From Streptomyces ortus (GTDB lineage Bacteria; Actinomycetota; Actinomycetes; Streptomycetales; Streptomycetaceae), in assembly GCF_026341275.1 (NCBI RefSeq), contig NZ_JAIFZO010000002.1:5982118-6046117 (forward strand): a DNA stretch of 64,000 bases, given 5' to 3'. Positions within the stretch are counted from its first letter, which is position 1; each line of letters starts with the position of its first letter. This document shows, one piece after another, positions 8,870 to 19,638 of the stretch. A model generated the notes under the pieces. The model saw only the letters and a list, made by a program, of their open reading frames with translations, ran no database searches and was not told the DNA's origin. A program made the position numbers and the translations under genes.

Positions 8870-10891
8870 ATGACAGAGCCCTCACTCCCCGAACTCCTGC
8901 ACGCCGCCGTCACAGCCGTCGGCGGTACGGAGCGCCCCGGCCAGGTGACCATGGCCGAATCCGTCGCGCAGGCCATCGACGACGGTTCCCATCTGCTGGT
9001 CCAGGCGGGCACCGGCACCGGTAAGTCCCTCGGCTACCTGGTTCCCGCGCTGGCGCACGGGGAGCGGGTCGTCGTGGCGACCGCCACTCTGGCGCTCCAG
9101 CGGCAGCTCGTGGAGCGGGACCTGCCACGCACGGTGGACGCCCTGCATCCGCTGCTGCGCCGCCGCCCCGAATTCGCGATGCTCAAGGGCCGGTCGAACT
9201 ACCTGTGCCTGCACCGTCTCCACGAAGGGGCGCCGCAGGACGAGGAGGAGGGCCTCTTCGACCAGTTCGAGGCGGCGGCGCCCACCAGCAAGCTGGGCCA
9301 GGACCTGCTGCGGCTGCGGGAGTGGTCGGACGAGACCGAGACGGGGGACCGGGACAACCTCACCCCCGGTGTCTCGGACCGTGCCTGGTCACAGATCTCC
9401 GTCTCCTCCAGGGAGTGCCTCGGCGCCTCGAAGTGCGCCTACGGAGCGGAGTGTTTCGCCGAGGCGGCCCGTGAGCGCGCCAAGCTCGCCGATGTCGTCG
9501 TCACCAACCACGCCCTCCTTGCGATCGACGCCATCGAAGGCGCTCCCGTCCTCCCGCAGCACGAGGTGCTGATCGTCGACGAGGCCCATGAGCTGGTCTC
9601 CCGGGTCACCGGGGTCGCGACCGGCGAGCTCACCCCGGGCCAGGTCAACCGCGCTGTCCGCCGGGCGGCGAAACTGGTGAACGAGAAGGCGGCCGATCAG
9701 CTCCAGACGGCGGCCGAGGGCTTCGAGCGGCTGATGGAGCTGGCCCTGCCCGGCCGCCTCGAAGAGATCCCGGAAGACCTCGGGTACGCGCTGATGGCCC
9801 TGCGGGACGCCGCCCGCACGGTGATCTCGGGGATCGGGGCGACCCGCGACAAGTCCGTCACCGACGAGGACGCGGTCCGCAAGCAGGCCCTCGCCTCCGT
9901 GGAGAGCGTCCACGACGTGGCGGAGCGCATCACGAACGGCTCCGAGTGGGACGTCGTCTGGTACGAGCGGCACGACCGTTTCGGGGCTTCCCTGCGGGTC
10001 GCGCCGATGTCCGTGGCGGGCCTGCTGCGCGAGAAGCTCTTCACGGACCGCTCCGTCGTCCTGGCCTCGGCCACACTGAAGCTCGGCGGGGACTTCAACG
10101 GCGTGGGAGCCTCGCTCGGCCTGTCCCCGGAAGGCGTCCAGGGGGACGACATCCCGCTCTGGAAGGGCCTCGACGTGGGCTCGCCCTTCGACTACGGCAG
10201 ACAGGGCATCCTGTACGTCGCGAAACACCTGGCCAGACCCGCCCGGGACAGCGACCGCGGGGACATGCTCGACGAGCTCACCGAGCTGATCCAGGCGGCC
10301 GGCGGCCGTACGCTCGGCCTGTTCTCCTCCATGCGGGCCGCCCAGCTCGCCGCGGAGGAACTGCGCTCCCGCATCCCGGAGTTCCCCATTTTGTTGCAGG
10401 GCGAGGAGACGCTCGGCGAGCTGATCAAGAACTTCGCCGCGGACCCGAAGACCTGTCTGTTCGGCACGCTCTCGCTCTGGCAGGGCGTGGACGTCCCGGG
10501 CCCCAGCTGTCAGCTGGTCGTCATGGACAAGATCCCCTTCCCGCGCCCCGACGACCCGCTGATGAGCGCCCGGCAGAAGGCGGTCGAGGACGCCGGCGGG
10601 AACGGCTTCATGGCCGTCGCGGCCACGCACGCGGCCCTGCTCATGGCCCAGGGCGCCGGCCGCCTCGTACGGGCGACGGAGGACCGGGGTGTGGTGGCCG
10701 TGCTCGACCAGCGGCTCGCCACCGCGCGCTACGGCAGCTACCTCAAGGCGTCGCTGCCCGACTTCTGGTACACGACGGACCGTAACCAGGCGCGGCGGTC
10801 GCTGGCCGCCATCGACGAGAAGGCCCGCAAGGCCGAGGCGGCTCAGGAGGATGGTGCGGCTCAGGAGGCCGGGGCGGTCGAGGAGGCCTGA
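8870..10891 (+). CDS. DinG-type ATP-dependent DNA helicase (XPD-like, superfamily 2)
   Basis: Product of 673 residues. The Walker A motif GTGTGKS is at about 47-53 and the DEAH box VDEAHE at about 237. Four cysteines (one in NYLCLHR near 113, three in the ECLGASKCAYGAEC region near 183-195) match the iron-sulfur cluster position of XPD/DinG helicases. Late motifs LFSSMRAAQLAAEELR and QGAGRLVRATEDRG complete the helicase. These enzymes unwind DNA 5' to 3' and resolve R-loops or unusual structures. The neighbour downstream is lexA, convergent, with a strong shared terminator between. The C-terminal tail is rich in Ala and Glu. DinG is SOS-controlled in E. coli, but I see no clear SOS box here. 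Confidence 0.93.
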   Translation: MTEPSLPELLHAAVTAVGGTERPGQVTMAESVAQAIDDGSHLLVQAGTGTGKSLGYLVPALAHGERVVVATATLALQRQLVERDLPRTVDALHPLLRRRPEFAMLKGRSNYLCLHRLHEGAPQDEEEGLFDQFEAAAPTSKLGQDLLRLREWSDETETGDRDNLTPGVSDRAWSQISVSSRECLGASKCAYGAECFAEAARERAKLADVVVTNHALLAIDAIEGAPVLPQHEVLIVDEAHELVSRVTGVATGELTPGQVNRAVRRAAKLVNEKAADQLQTAAEGFERLMELALPGRLEEIPEDLGYALMALRDAARTVISGIGATRDKSVTDEDAVRKQALASVESVHDVAERITNGSEWDVVWYERHDRFGASLRVAPMSVAGLLREKLFTDRSVVLASATLKLGGDFNGVGASLGLSPEGVQGDDIPLWKGLDVGSPFDYGRQGILYVAKHLARPARDSDRGDMLDELTELIQAAGGRTLGLFSSMRAAQLAAEELRSRIPEFPILLQGEETLGELIKNFAADPKTCLFGTLSLWQGVDVPGPSCQLVVMDKIPFPRPDDPLMSARQKAVEDAGGNGFMAVAATHAALLMAQGAGRLVRATEDRGVVAVLDQRLATARYGSYLKASLPDFWYTTDRNQARRSLAAIDEKARKAEAAQEDGAAQEAGAVEEA

Positions 10892-10894
10892 ACG

Positions 10895-10954
10895 GTCACA
10901 GGGGCTGCTTTCTTCCGGCTCGGGTGAGAGCCGGAAGAAAGCAGCCCCTGTGAC
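10895..10954. terminator. bidirectional terminator hairpin between the helicase gene and lexA
   Basis: The 27-base arms 10895-10921 and 10928-10954 are perfectly complementary around a 6-base loop (GGGTGA). It begins four bases after the helicase stop codon. There is no U-tract, as is usual in Streptomyces. Confidence 0.92.
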
Positions 10955-11065
10955 GTGCGCAGCGGTCCGGCGCAGGGCCCCGCGGGGAAGGTGTGCGGGA
11001 AACGGGGACAGCACAGGGCCCCGGAACCGGCGCAGAGGTCCCGGGGCCCGGTCAGGGGTGGATCC

Positions 11066-11848
11066 TCAGATCCGCCGGAGCACCGCCACGACCTTCCCGA
11101 GGATGGTCGCCTCGTCACCCGGGATGGGCTGGTAGGCGGAGTTGTGCGGCAGCAGCCACACATGGCCGTCCTCGCGCTTGAAGCGCTTGACCGTCGCCTC
11201 ACCGTCCAGCATGGCGGCCACGATGTCGCCGTTCTCCGCGACCGGCTGGCGCCGGACGGTCACCCAGTCGCCGTCACAGATCGCGGCTTCGATCATCGAG
11301 TCGCCGACGACCTTCAGCACGAACAGCTCGCCGTCGCCGACCAGCTGCCGGGGCAGCGGGAAGACGTCCTCGACCGATTCTTCGGCGAGGATCGGACCAC
11401 CGGCGGCGATCCGGCCGACGAGCGGGACGTACGACGCCGCCGGCTTGCCGGCCGTGTCGGTGGGCTGCGCGGTGGACTGGTCGGATCCGCGGACCTCGTA
11501 GGCCCTGGGGCGGTGCGGATCGCGGCGCAAGAAGCCCTTGCGCTCCAGTGCCATCAGCTGATGGGCCACGGAGGAGGTGCTGGAGAGGCCGACGGCCTGC
11601 CCGATCTCCCTCATGGACGGTGGATATCCCCGCCGCTGCACGGAGTCCCTGATGACTTCGATGACGCGGCGTTGCCGGTCGGTGAGTCCGGAGCTGTCCG
11701 CCCGGATGCCTGGAGGTCGGCCCGGCAGGGAGCGGGCGGGCTTTTGCCCCTCCTGGTTCGCGGTCTCATTCATGGCTTGCACCGGCTCAAATCGGCCCTG
11801 GGAGCGGTCCTGGGCAGTGATGGTGGCACTGTCTGCGGTGGTGGTCAC
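11066..11848 (-). CDS. lexA: LexA, SOS-response repressor
   Basis: Product of 260 residues from GTG 11848, chosen for the AGAGGGG just upstream; the open frame runs 23 codons further but that stretch overlaps regulatory DNA. After a variable N-terminus of about 60 residues comes the winged helix ([20 protein letters not shown], then [19 protein letters not shown]). The self-cleavage site is Ala-Gly in GRIAAGGPI, and the catalytic dyad is Ser184 (GDSMIE) and Lys221 (ATVKRF), 37 residues apart as in the family. It represses DNA-damage genes and cleaves itself when stimulated by RecA. An SOS box about 60 bp upstream indicates autoregulation. Convergent with the helicase gene, divergent from nrdR. 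Confidence 0.97.
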   Translation of the reverse strand: MTTTADSATITAQDRSQGRFEPVQAMNETANQEGQKPARSLPGRPPGIRADSSGLTDRQRRVIEVIRDSVQRRGYPPSMREIGQAVGLSSTSSVAHQLMALERKGFLRRDPHRPRAYEVRGSDQSTAQPTDTAGKPAASYVPLVGRIAAGGPILAEESVEDVFPLPRQLVGDGELFVLKVVGDSMIEAAICDGDWVTVRRQPVAENGDIVAAMLDGEATVKRFKREDGHVWLLPHNSAYQPIPGDEATILGKVVAVLRRI

Positions 11849-11907
11849 GTCGGCCCCTCTCGTTCGTCTCCCTGCTGGACAACGGTAGTTGCTTTCGAAA
11901 GGTTGCG

Positions 11908-11923
11908 CCAAACACACGTTCGA
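11908..11923 (-). promoter_or_regulatory. SOS box (LexA operator) upstream of lexA
   Basis: Read on the minus strand the site is TCGAACGTGTGTTTGG, close to the actinobacterial LexA operator TCGAAC-N4-GTTCGA. The first half-site is perfect, the second partial. It lies 60 bp upstream of the proposed lexA start. Confidence 0.8.
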
Positions 11924-12219
11924 GTGAAAAAACGCGAATGGCCTTACGTGATCACGCGTCTGGGTGTATGGCTACCGCTGCACGGGGCGGACGAAGGTGC
12001 TCGGTGCCGCATTTTCTCGTACTCTTCGTCGCCGATGCCGAGGCCTTGTGGGTCGGAGCGGGACGAAGGCCAGTCTGCCATCAGGCGCCCCGTGGAGCGG
12101 GAACCGGCCCCCGTACCGCTGCCGCACACCGTATCCCCGTACGCTCTCCGCCGGAACGGACGCGCGGCACATGCCAATACGGGTGCGACACGCGCGTAGA
12201 GCGTGAAATTCGGGTCAGG

Positions 12220-12235
12220 CCCTACATATAGTGGT
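12220..12235 (+). promoter_or_regulatory. NrdR box upstream of nrdR-nrdJ
   Basis: CCCTACATATAGTGGT matches the core of the NrdR box (ACACTATATNTAGTGT-like) when read on the opposite strand. It is about 140 bp upstream of nrdR, as expected for autoregulation of the ribonucleotide reductase operon. NrdR boxes usually come in pairs about 31 bp apart; I could not find a clear second copy. Confidence 0.65.
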
Positions 12236-12374
12236 CCGAGTTCCTCAGTGGCCCAGAAGTTGTGGTCCCGGGTCTTCCGGGTCCTAGGTCATCGCCTATG
12301 CTGGGGGCTGCTTCGAGGGGCCCGAGGGCCTGTCGAGGCTATCGAGTCGTGCTGTGCGAGGAGGGTTGGATTCG

Positions 12375-12926
12375 ATGCACTGCCCCTTCTGCAGGCACCC
12401 CGACAGTCGTGTCGTCGACAGTCGTACGACGGACGACGGCACGTCGATCCGCAGGCGCCGCCAGTGTCCCGACTGCTCCCGTCGGTTCACGACCGTGGAG
12501 ACGTGCTCCCTCATGGTGGTGAAGCGGTCCGGAGTCACCGAGCCGTTCAGCCGTACGAAGGTCATCAACGGCGTGCGCAAGGCGTGCCAGGGGCGGCCCG
12601 TCACGGAGGACGCACTCGCTCAGCTCGGCCAGCGGGTCGAGGAGGCGGTGCGGGCCACCGGGAGTGCCGAACTGACCACCCATGACGTGGGTCTGGCCAT
12701 ACTCGGGCCGTTGCAGGAGCTCGATCTCGTCGCTTACCTGCGGTTCGCGTCCGTGTACCGGGCGTTCGACTCGCTGGAGGACTTCGAGTCCGCCATCACG
12801 GAACTCAGGGAAGAGACGCACGGCCCCGCCACGGCCGACGACGACGTGTGCGAGGGGTGCCAAGGGAACGACCGCGGGTCCGGAGAGGCTGTCGAGGTCC
12901 CCGTACCCGCGAACGCCGCCGACTGA
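12375..12926 (+). CDS. nrdR: NrdR, transcriptional repressor of ribonucleotide reductase genes
   Basis: Product of 183 residues starting MHCPFC, the invariant family start; the frame opens seven codons earlier but those are not conserved. The zinc ribbon has Cys3, Cys6, Cys31 and Cys34. The ATP-cone domain follows ([15 protein letters not shown] to about 140, with [13 protein letters not shown]). An acidic tail of about 30 residues extends beyond the usual 150-residue length. NrdR senses the dATP/ATP ratio and represses nrd operons through NrdR boxes; one such box is upstream. nrdJ follows 153 bp downstream on the same strand, the classic Streptomyces nrdRJ arrangement. Confidence 0.97.
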   Translation: MHCPFCRHPDSRVVDSRTTDDGTSIRRRRQCPDCSRRFTTVETCSLMVVKRSGVTEPFSRTKVINGVRKACQGRPVTEDALAQLGQRVEEAVRATGSAELTTHDVGLAILGPLQELDLVAYLRFASVYRAFDSLEDFESAITELREETHGPATADDDVCEGCQGNDRGSGEAVEVPVPANAAD

Positions 12927-12975
12927 CGAGAGGGGCCGGCACCGGCCCTGCCGGTCGGCGGCGACCACATACCTG

Positions 12976-13006
12976 TTGCGAGCGGACGCGTAGGCGGTGC
13001 TCGCAA
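12976..13006 (+). other. small stem-loop in the nrdR-nrdJ spacer
   Basis: TTGCGAGC and GCTCGCAA pair across a 15-base loop. It could be a weak attenuator or a processing site between the two genes. There is no other support for a role. Confidence 0.35.
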
Positions 13007-13079
13007 TACCAGAACACAGACCGTGCCCCGGGAAGAACGAGGCACTTCAGGGCGTTTTAGCCTGATACAGGGAGGCGGC

Positions 13080-15989
<2,910 letters not shown>

Positions 15990-16029
15990 TCCAGGGCGCC
16001 GGCCGGACGTGGGTCCGGCCGGACCCGTA

Positions 16030-16073
16030 CGCCGAAGGGGCGGCACAGCGACAAGCTGTGCCGCCCTTCGGCG
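16030..16073 (+). terminator. terminator after nrdJ
   Basis: Arms 16030-16049 and 16055-16073 pair almost completely (one bulged base) around a GACAA loop. It sits 41 bp after the nrdJ stop codon. It can serve both nrdJ and the convergent terD-like gene. Confidence 0.88.
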
Positions 16074-16136
16074 CGTCCGCGGATCTTCGCCCCTTGGGCG
16101 TGTCCGCGGATCGTCGGCCCTTCGGCGCGTGCGTGC
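16064..16136. repeat. imperfect tandem repeat after nrdJ
   Basis: The phrase CCCTTCGGCGCGTCCGCGG recurs as a degenerate unit of about 30-35 bp, three times up to the terD stop, partly overlapping the terminator arm. It looks like local duplication of the terminator sequence. No coding role. Confidence 0.55.
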
Positions 16137-16149
16137 GAGCCGGAGGTCC

Positions 16150-16683
16150 TCAGGTCGCGTCGGCGTTGCCCATGATCGTCGCGAAGGTCGCCGGATCCGC
16201 GTCGAAGCCGCGAACGGCGGGACGGAAGGTCCACTCTCCGGAGTCGTCACGTACGAACTCCGCGACCGTCGTGGCCGTGGACCCGAGGACGCCGCCGAAG
16301 TCGTCCTCGGACAGGACGGTGTAGCCCTCACGGATCCGCAGGGCCGGGTTGGCGACGCCGACGAACGTGCGCCGTCCGCCGCCCTGCTGTATGGCGACGC
16401 CGACCATCACGCGCGCGTAGCGCTTGTTGAGACGGCTCAGCTCCAGGGTCATCACCTCGTCCCAGCCGAAGCCCTTGCCGTCCTTGCTGTCCCGGTTGAG
16501 GTAGATGGTGCCGTCCGGGGAACGGCTGCCGAAGTGCACTACGTAGTCGGGGTTCTCGTGCGTTCCGGTCGAGAGATAGGTGGCGGCGACGATGTCGAGA
16601 TCGATGGCCGGTTCGCCGGGGGGACTGGGGTCCCACTTCACCGAGACCTCGACCTTGCTGATGCCCTTGTTCAGGCCGTTCAC
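16150..16683 (-). CDS. TerD-family stress protein (tellurite-resistance / calcium-binding type)
   Basis: Product of 177 residues from GTG 16683, with AGGAGGG upstream; the longer open frame upstream has no family similarity. The whole protein is one TerD domain: KVEVSVKWDPSPPGEPAIDLDIVA at the start, then DYVVHFGSRSPDGTIYLN, a GKGFGWDEVMTLELSRL segment, and YARVMVGVAIQQGGGRRTF. TerD proteins bind calcium through acidic loops and act in general stress or phage resistance; the exact reaction is unknown. Streptomyces carries many paralogues, several tied to development. It stands alone here, facing nrdJ. Confidence 0.93.
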   Translation of the reverse strand: MNGLNKGISKVEVSVKWDPSPPGEPAIDLDIVAATYLSTGTHENPDYVVHFGSRSPDGTIYLNRDSKDGKGFGWDEVMTLELSRLNKRYARVMVGVAIQQGGGRRTFVGVANPALRIREGYTVLSEDDFGGVLGSTATTVAEFVRDDSGEWTFRPAVRGFDADPATFATIMGNADAT

Positions 16684-16824
16684 CGCACATCCCTCCTGGT
16701 GCCCCTGTGTCGGCCGCCTCAACTGCCTGGCAGGTGAGGCGTGTTGCCCATCGTGCCACGCACACGGGGGCGCTTGCGCGGATGCAGTGCACCCGACCGT
16801 GACCGACGCCACGTTCCTGGGCCT

Positions 16825-16830
16825 TACGAT
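16825..16830 (+). promoter_or_regulatory. putative -10 for a leaderless transcript
   Basis: TACGAT lies 6 bases before the GTG at 16837. No ribosome binding site is present. This matches the geometry of leaderless actinobacterial genes. Confidence 0.5.
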
Positions 16831-16836
16831 GGCGCC

Positions 16837-17442
16837 GTGCTGGTCAAGTGGATTCGCTGCACCGTGGTGGACCGCCGCGGTTTCGAACGGGGACAGCGAA
16901 AATGGGCGGGACTTCTGGGGGAGCCGGGATTCCGGGGGCAGGGCGGGGGCTGGAGCCGGGGCAGGCCCGGGGTCGCCCACGTTTTCGCCTTCTGGGAGAG
17001 CCGTGCCTTCTACGACTCCTTCATGGCGCGCTCCCATGACCGGCTGGCCGCGTCCCAGTCGGGCACCTTCAAGGACCAGTACGCCACACTCTTCGACCAC
17101 CGCTTCGATGTGAAGACCGGCTTCGAGCCGCGTTTCACGGAGGCCGATCTGGTGCGGGTGGCGCACTGTCGTGTGCACGAGGAGCGCGCCGAGCACTTCG
17201 CGCTGATGCAGGAGAAGGTCTGGAACCCGGCGATGGCCGGCTCGCCCGGCATGGTGCGGGGCCTGTTCGGCGAGGCGCCCGGCAACGAGTTCCTGGTCCT
17301 GTCGATGTGGAAGTCCGCCGCCGAACACGGCAAGTACCGCGCCGAGCGGGTGGAGCGGCTCGCCCTGCGGGCCCAGATAGAGGCGGACGTCGTCGCGCTC
17401 ACGGGGGACATCGTCCAACTGGAACCGACCTGGACCGTCTGA
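16837..17442 (+). CDS. YdbC-family protein (DUF4937-like, monooxygenase-fold)
   Basis: Product of 201 residues from GTG 16837; the frame extends upstream but a -10 hexamer six bases before this GTG makes it the likely leaderless start. The family looks like a duplicated dimeric alpha-beta barrel: a first half (LVKWIRCTVVDR, HVFAFWESRAFYDSFMARSHDR) and a similar second half (VRVAHCRVHEERAEHFALMQEKVWNP, FLVLSMWKSAAEHGKYRAERV). Such folds are found in antibiotic-biosynthesis monooxygenases and other small-molecule enzymes. The reaction is unknown. It is divergent from terD and 160 bp before the phosphatase gene. Confidence 0.75.
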   Translation: MLVKWIRCTVVDRRGFERGQRKWAGLLGEPGFRGQGGGWSRGRPGVAHVFAFWESRAFYDSFMARSHDRLAASQSGTFKDQYATLFDHRFDVKTGFEPRFTEADLVRVAHCRVHEERAEHFALMQEKVWNPAMAGSPGMVRGLFGEAPGNEFLVLSMWKSAAEHGKYRAERVERLALRAQIEADVVALTGDIVQLEPTWTV

Positions 17443-17590
17443 CGGCGTCCCGCCACGCTTCCTGACAGCCCCGCCACGGCCTCCTGACGACGTCCGACAC
17501 GGCTTCCCGACGGCGCCCACCACGGCCGCGATCGGTGTGACCTGTGACGTATGAAGCCCTTACGAGTGCTCCATCGGGCGTGACCCGATC

Positions 17591-17596
17591 TAGGGT
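17591..17596 (+). promoter_or_regulatory. putative -10 for a leaderless transcript
   Basis: TAGGGT lies 6 bases before the ATG at 17603. No Shine-Dalgarno sequence is seen between them. Confidence 0.5.
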
Positions 17597-17602
17597 GCCG
17601 GT

Positions 17603-18262
17603 ATGGCACGTCCACGGCGCATCGTTCTTGTCCGGCACGGCGAGTCGGTGGGCAATGCCGATGACTCCGTCTACGAGCGTGAACCCGACCACGCTCTGGC
17701 ACTCACCGAGAAGGGGTGGCGACAGGCGGAGGAGACGGGCAAGCGGCTCAGGGAGGTCTTCGGCCGCGAGCAGGTGAGCGTGTACGTCTCCCCGTACCGC
17801 CGCACGCACGAGACCTTCAGGTCCTTCCATCTCGATCCCGGCCAGGTCCGCGTCCGCGAGGAGCCCAGGCTGCGCGAGCAGGACTGGGGGAACTGGCAGG
17901 ACCGGGACGACGTTCGTCTCCAGAAGGCCTATCGGGACGCGTACGGGCACTTCTTCTACCGCTTCGCCCAGGGCGAGTCCGGCGCCGACGTGTACGACCG
18001 GGTCGGCAACTTCCTGGAGAGCCTCTTCCGCAGTTTCGAGGCACCCGACCACCCGCCCAACGTGCTGCTGGTGACGCACGGTCTGGCCATGCGGCTGTTC
18101 TGCATGCGCTGGTTCCACTGGACGGTCGCCGAGTTCGAGTCGCTGTCGAACCCGGGGAACGCGGAGATGCGGATGCTGGTCCTCGGGGAGGACGGCCGCT
18201 ACACGATCGACCGTCCTTTCGACCGCTGGCGCGATCCGGAGTCGTACGGGGCCATCGGGTAG
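17603..18262 (+). CDS. histidine phosphatase superfamily protein (phosphoglycerate-mutase-like)
   Basis: Product of 219 residues. The catalytic RHGE motif is at 11-14 (VLVRHGESVGN). YVSPYRRTHETF follows, then a REQDWGNWQ segment and the second catalytic histidine in VLLVTHGLAMRLF. These enzymes remove phosphate through a phosphohistidine intermediate. The subgroup (broad-specificity phosphatase versus mutase) cannot be fixed, but the short length and lack of mutase insertions favour a phosphatase. A TAGGGT hexamer six bases before the ATG suggests a leaderless mRNA. The next gene on the same strand is 77 bp away across a very AT-rich spacer. Confidence 0.9.
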   Translation: MARPRRIVLVRHGESVGNADDSVYEREPDHALALTEKGWRQAEETGKRLREVFGREQVSVYVSPYRRTHETFRSFHLDPGQVRVREEPRLREQDWGNWQDRDDVRLQKAYRDAYGHFFYRFAQGESGADVYDRVGNFLESLFRSFEAPDHPPNVLLVTHGLAMRLFCMRWFHWTVAEFESLSNPGNAEMRMLVLGEDGRYTIDRPFDRWRDPESYGAIG

Positions 18263-18270
18263 CAGGTGCC

Positions 18271-18310
18271 ATTTTTATTTGTTGTACTTTATATTTCTTT
18301 GTCCGTTATT
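18271..18310. other. AT-rich spacer (about 20% GC) before the ADP-ribosylglycohydrolase gene
   Basis: Forty bases contain only 8 G or C, against over 70% GC around them. It contains runs such as TTTTTATTTG and TTTATATTTC. It may be a promoter, an AT-rich binding site for a nucleoid protein such as Lsr2, or foreign DNA. No defined motif was recognised. Confidence 0.6.
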
Positions 18311-18339
18311 CGTCGGCGACGAACCAGAGTGGCAGGGCG

Positions 18340-19251
18340 ATGACCGCTGACTCCTCCTCCGCCGGGCGCCTCGACCGCGCCCTGGCCAGCCTGCGCGGTC
18401 TCGCGGTCGGAGACGCGCTGGGCTCACAGTTCTTCGTGCCCGCGAACTATCCGCTGCTCCAGGACCGCGCACTGCCGCCGGGCCCCTGGAGCTGGACCGA
18501 CGACACGGAAATGGCCGCCTCCGTAGTGGCCACTCTGGCCGCCCATCACCGCATCGACCAGGACGAACTGGCGCGTTCCTTCGCCGAGCGCCACGACGCC
18601 GACCGGGACTACGGGCCCGCGGTGGACCGGCTGCTGCGACAGATCCGGGAGGGCGGCGACTGGCGCGAACTGTCCTCGGCCCTCTTCAAGGGACAGGGCT
18701 CCTGGGGCAACGGCGCGGCGATGCGGATCGCCCCCCTGGGCGCCTGGTACGCCGACGATCCGGAGCAGGCCACCCATCAGGCGGAGATCTCGGCGTACCC
18801 CACGCATCAGCACCGCGAAGCGGTGGTCGGCGCCATGGCCGTGGCGGCCGCCGCCGCGCTGGCCGCGGCGCCGGGAGGGCCGCCCGGGCCCGCCGCGCTG
18901 CTCGACGCGGTCATCGCTCTCGTGCCGCGCAGCGCCGTGAGGGCGGGTCTGCGGCGCGCCCGGGACATGCTCGACTACGGGGACGCGACCACGGTGGCCG
19001 CCGTCCTCGGCTGCGGCCGACGCACGACCGCGCACGACACCGTCCCGTTCGCGCTCTGGTCGGCGGCGCGGGCCCTCGGCGACTACGAAGCGGGGTTCTG
19101 GGCCACCGCCCAGGTGGGCGGCGACATGGATACGACCTGCGCCATCGTCGGCGGCGTGGTGGCCGCCGGGACGGCCGGGGCGCCTCCCGCACAGTGGCTG
19201 GAACGCACCGAGACGCTGCCGGGATGGCTGCCACGGGCGGATGGGGTCTAG
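18340..19251 (+). CDS. ADP-ribosylglycohydrolase family protein
   Basis: Product of 303 residues from ATG 18340, with GGCAGGG upstream. It begins with RLDRALASLRGLAVGDALGSQF and has WSWTDDTEMAAS, NGAAMRIAPLG and a C-terminal GGDMDTTCAIVGGVVAA. These acidic residues bind the two magnesium ions of DraG/ARH3-type hydrolases, which remove ADP-ribose from proteins or split related compounds. The target is unknown. It follows the phosphatase on the same strand; an AT-rich gap separates them, so this gene may have its own promoter. Confidence 0.92.
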   Translation: MTADSSSAGRLDRALASLRGLAVGDALGSQFFVPANYPLLQDRALPPGPWSWTDDTEMAASVVATLAAHHRIDQDELARSFAERHDADRDYGPAVDRLLRQIREGGDWRELSSALFKGQGSWGNGAAMRIAPLGAWYADDPEQATHQAEISAYPTHQHREAVVGAMAVAAAAALAAAPGGPPGPAALLDAVIALVPRSAVRAGLRRARDMLDYGDATTVAAVLGCGRRTTAHDTVPFALWSAARALGDYEAGFWATAQVGGDMDTTCAIVGGVVAAGTAGAPPAQWLERTETLPGWLPRADGV

Positions 19252-19638
19252 GGGGCGGGGGCCGTCCGTCAGGGCTTGAGGATGACTGCGGCAGGGCACC
19301 CCAGGGCGGCCGTCCGGCGTGGCTTGCGGAGGGCTTCGGCAGGGCTTGAGGGGCGCTTCGGCAGGGTCTGAGGGTGGCTGTCTTTGGTTGGCGGCGAGAT
19401 GCCTGCTCAAGTGATGGGCCACGCGCGCGTGCCCTCTTCTCACTCGTCCCACGTGTCGATCCCTGTCACAGCCCTGCCACAGAGAAGCCTTGGCCCGCTG
19501 TCCGGATAACCCCGCGGTTACTCTTTCCGGCACGCCGATCGTTGATCATCAAGCGTCGGCGCCGACAGAAACCGGTCCCCGCGCTTCCCCCGCAGCCGTG
19601 CGCTGCGTGCTGCCCGGACCGGTCGGGGAGGGGGTCCT
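19252..19638. other. intergenic region with short direct repeats
   Basis: This 387-bp gap has repeated phrases of the type TTCGGCAGGGCTTGAGGGG between about 19260 and 19375. No gene or clear promoter is recognised. The ribosome binding site for the next gene (GGGAGGGGG) is near 19627. Confidence 0.5.

Larger units (their letters stand above)
11849..12374. other. lexA-nrdR divergent regulatory region
   Basis: This 526-bp region holds the lexA SOS box (11908-11923) and the NrdR box (12220-12235). A TATGCT hexamer at 12297-12302 is a candidate -10 for nrdR. I see no convincing gene in the middle; short open frames there lack ribosome binding sites and family resemblance. Confidence 0.5.

Noticed and set aside
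12927-13079. Cobalamin riboswitch before nrdJ
   Set aside because: No B12-box (GCCACTG-like core) was seen; a B12 riboswitch is known for the other reductase operon, not this one.
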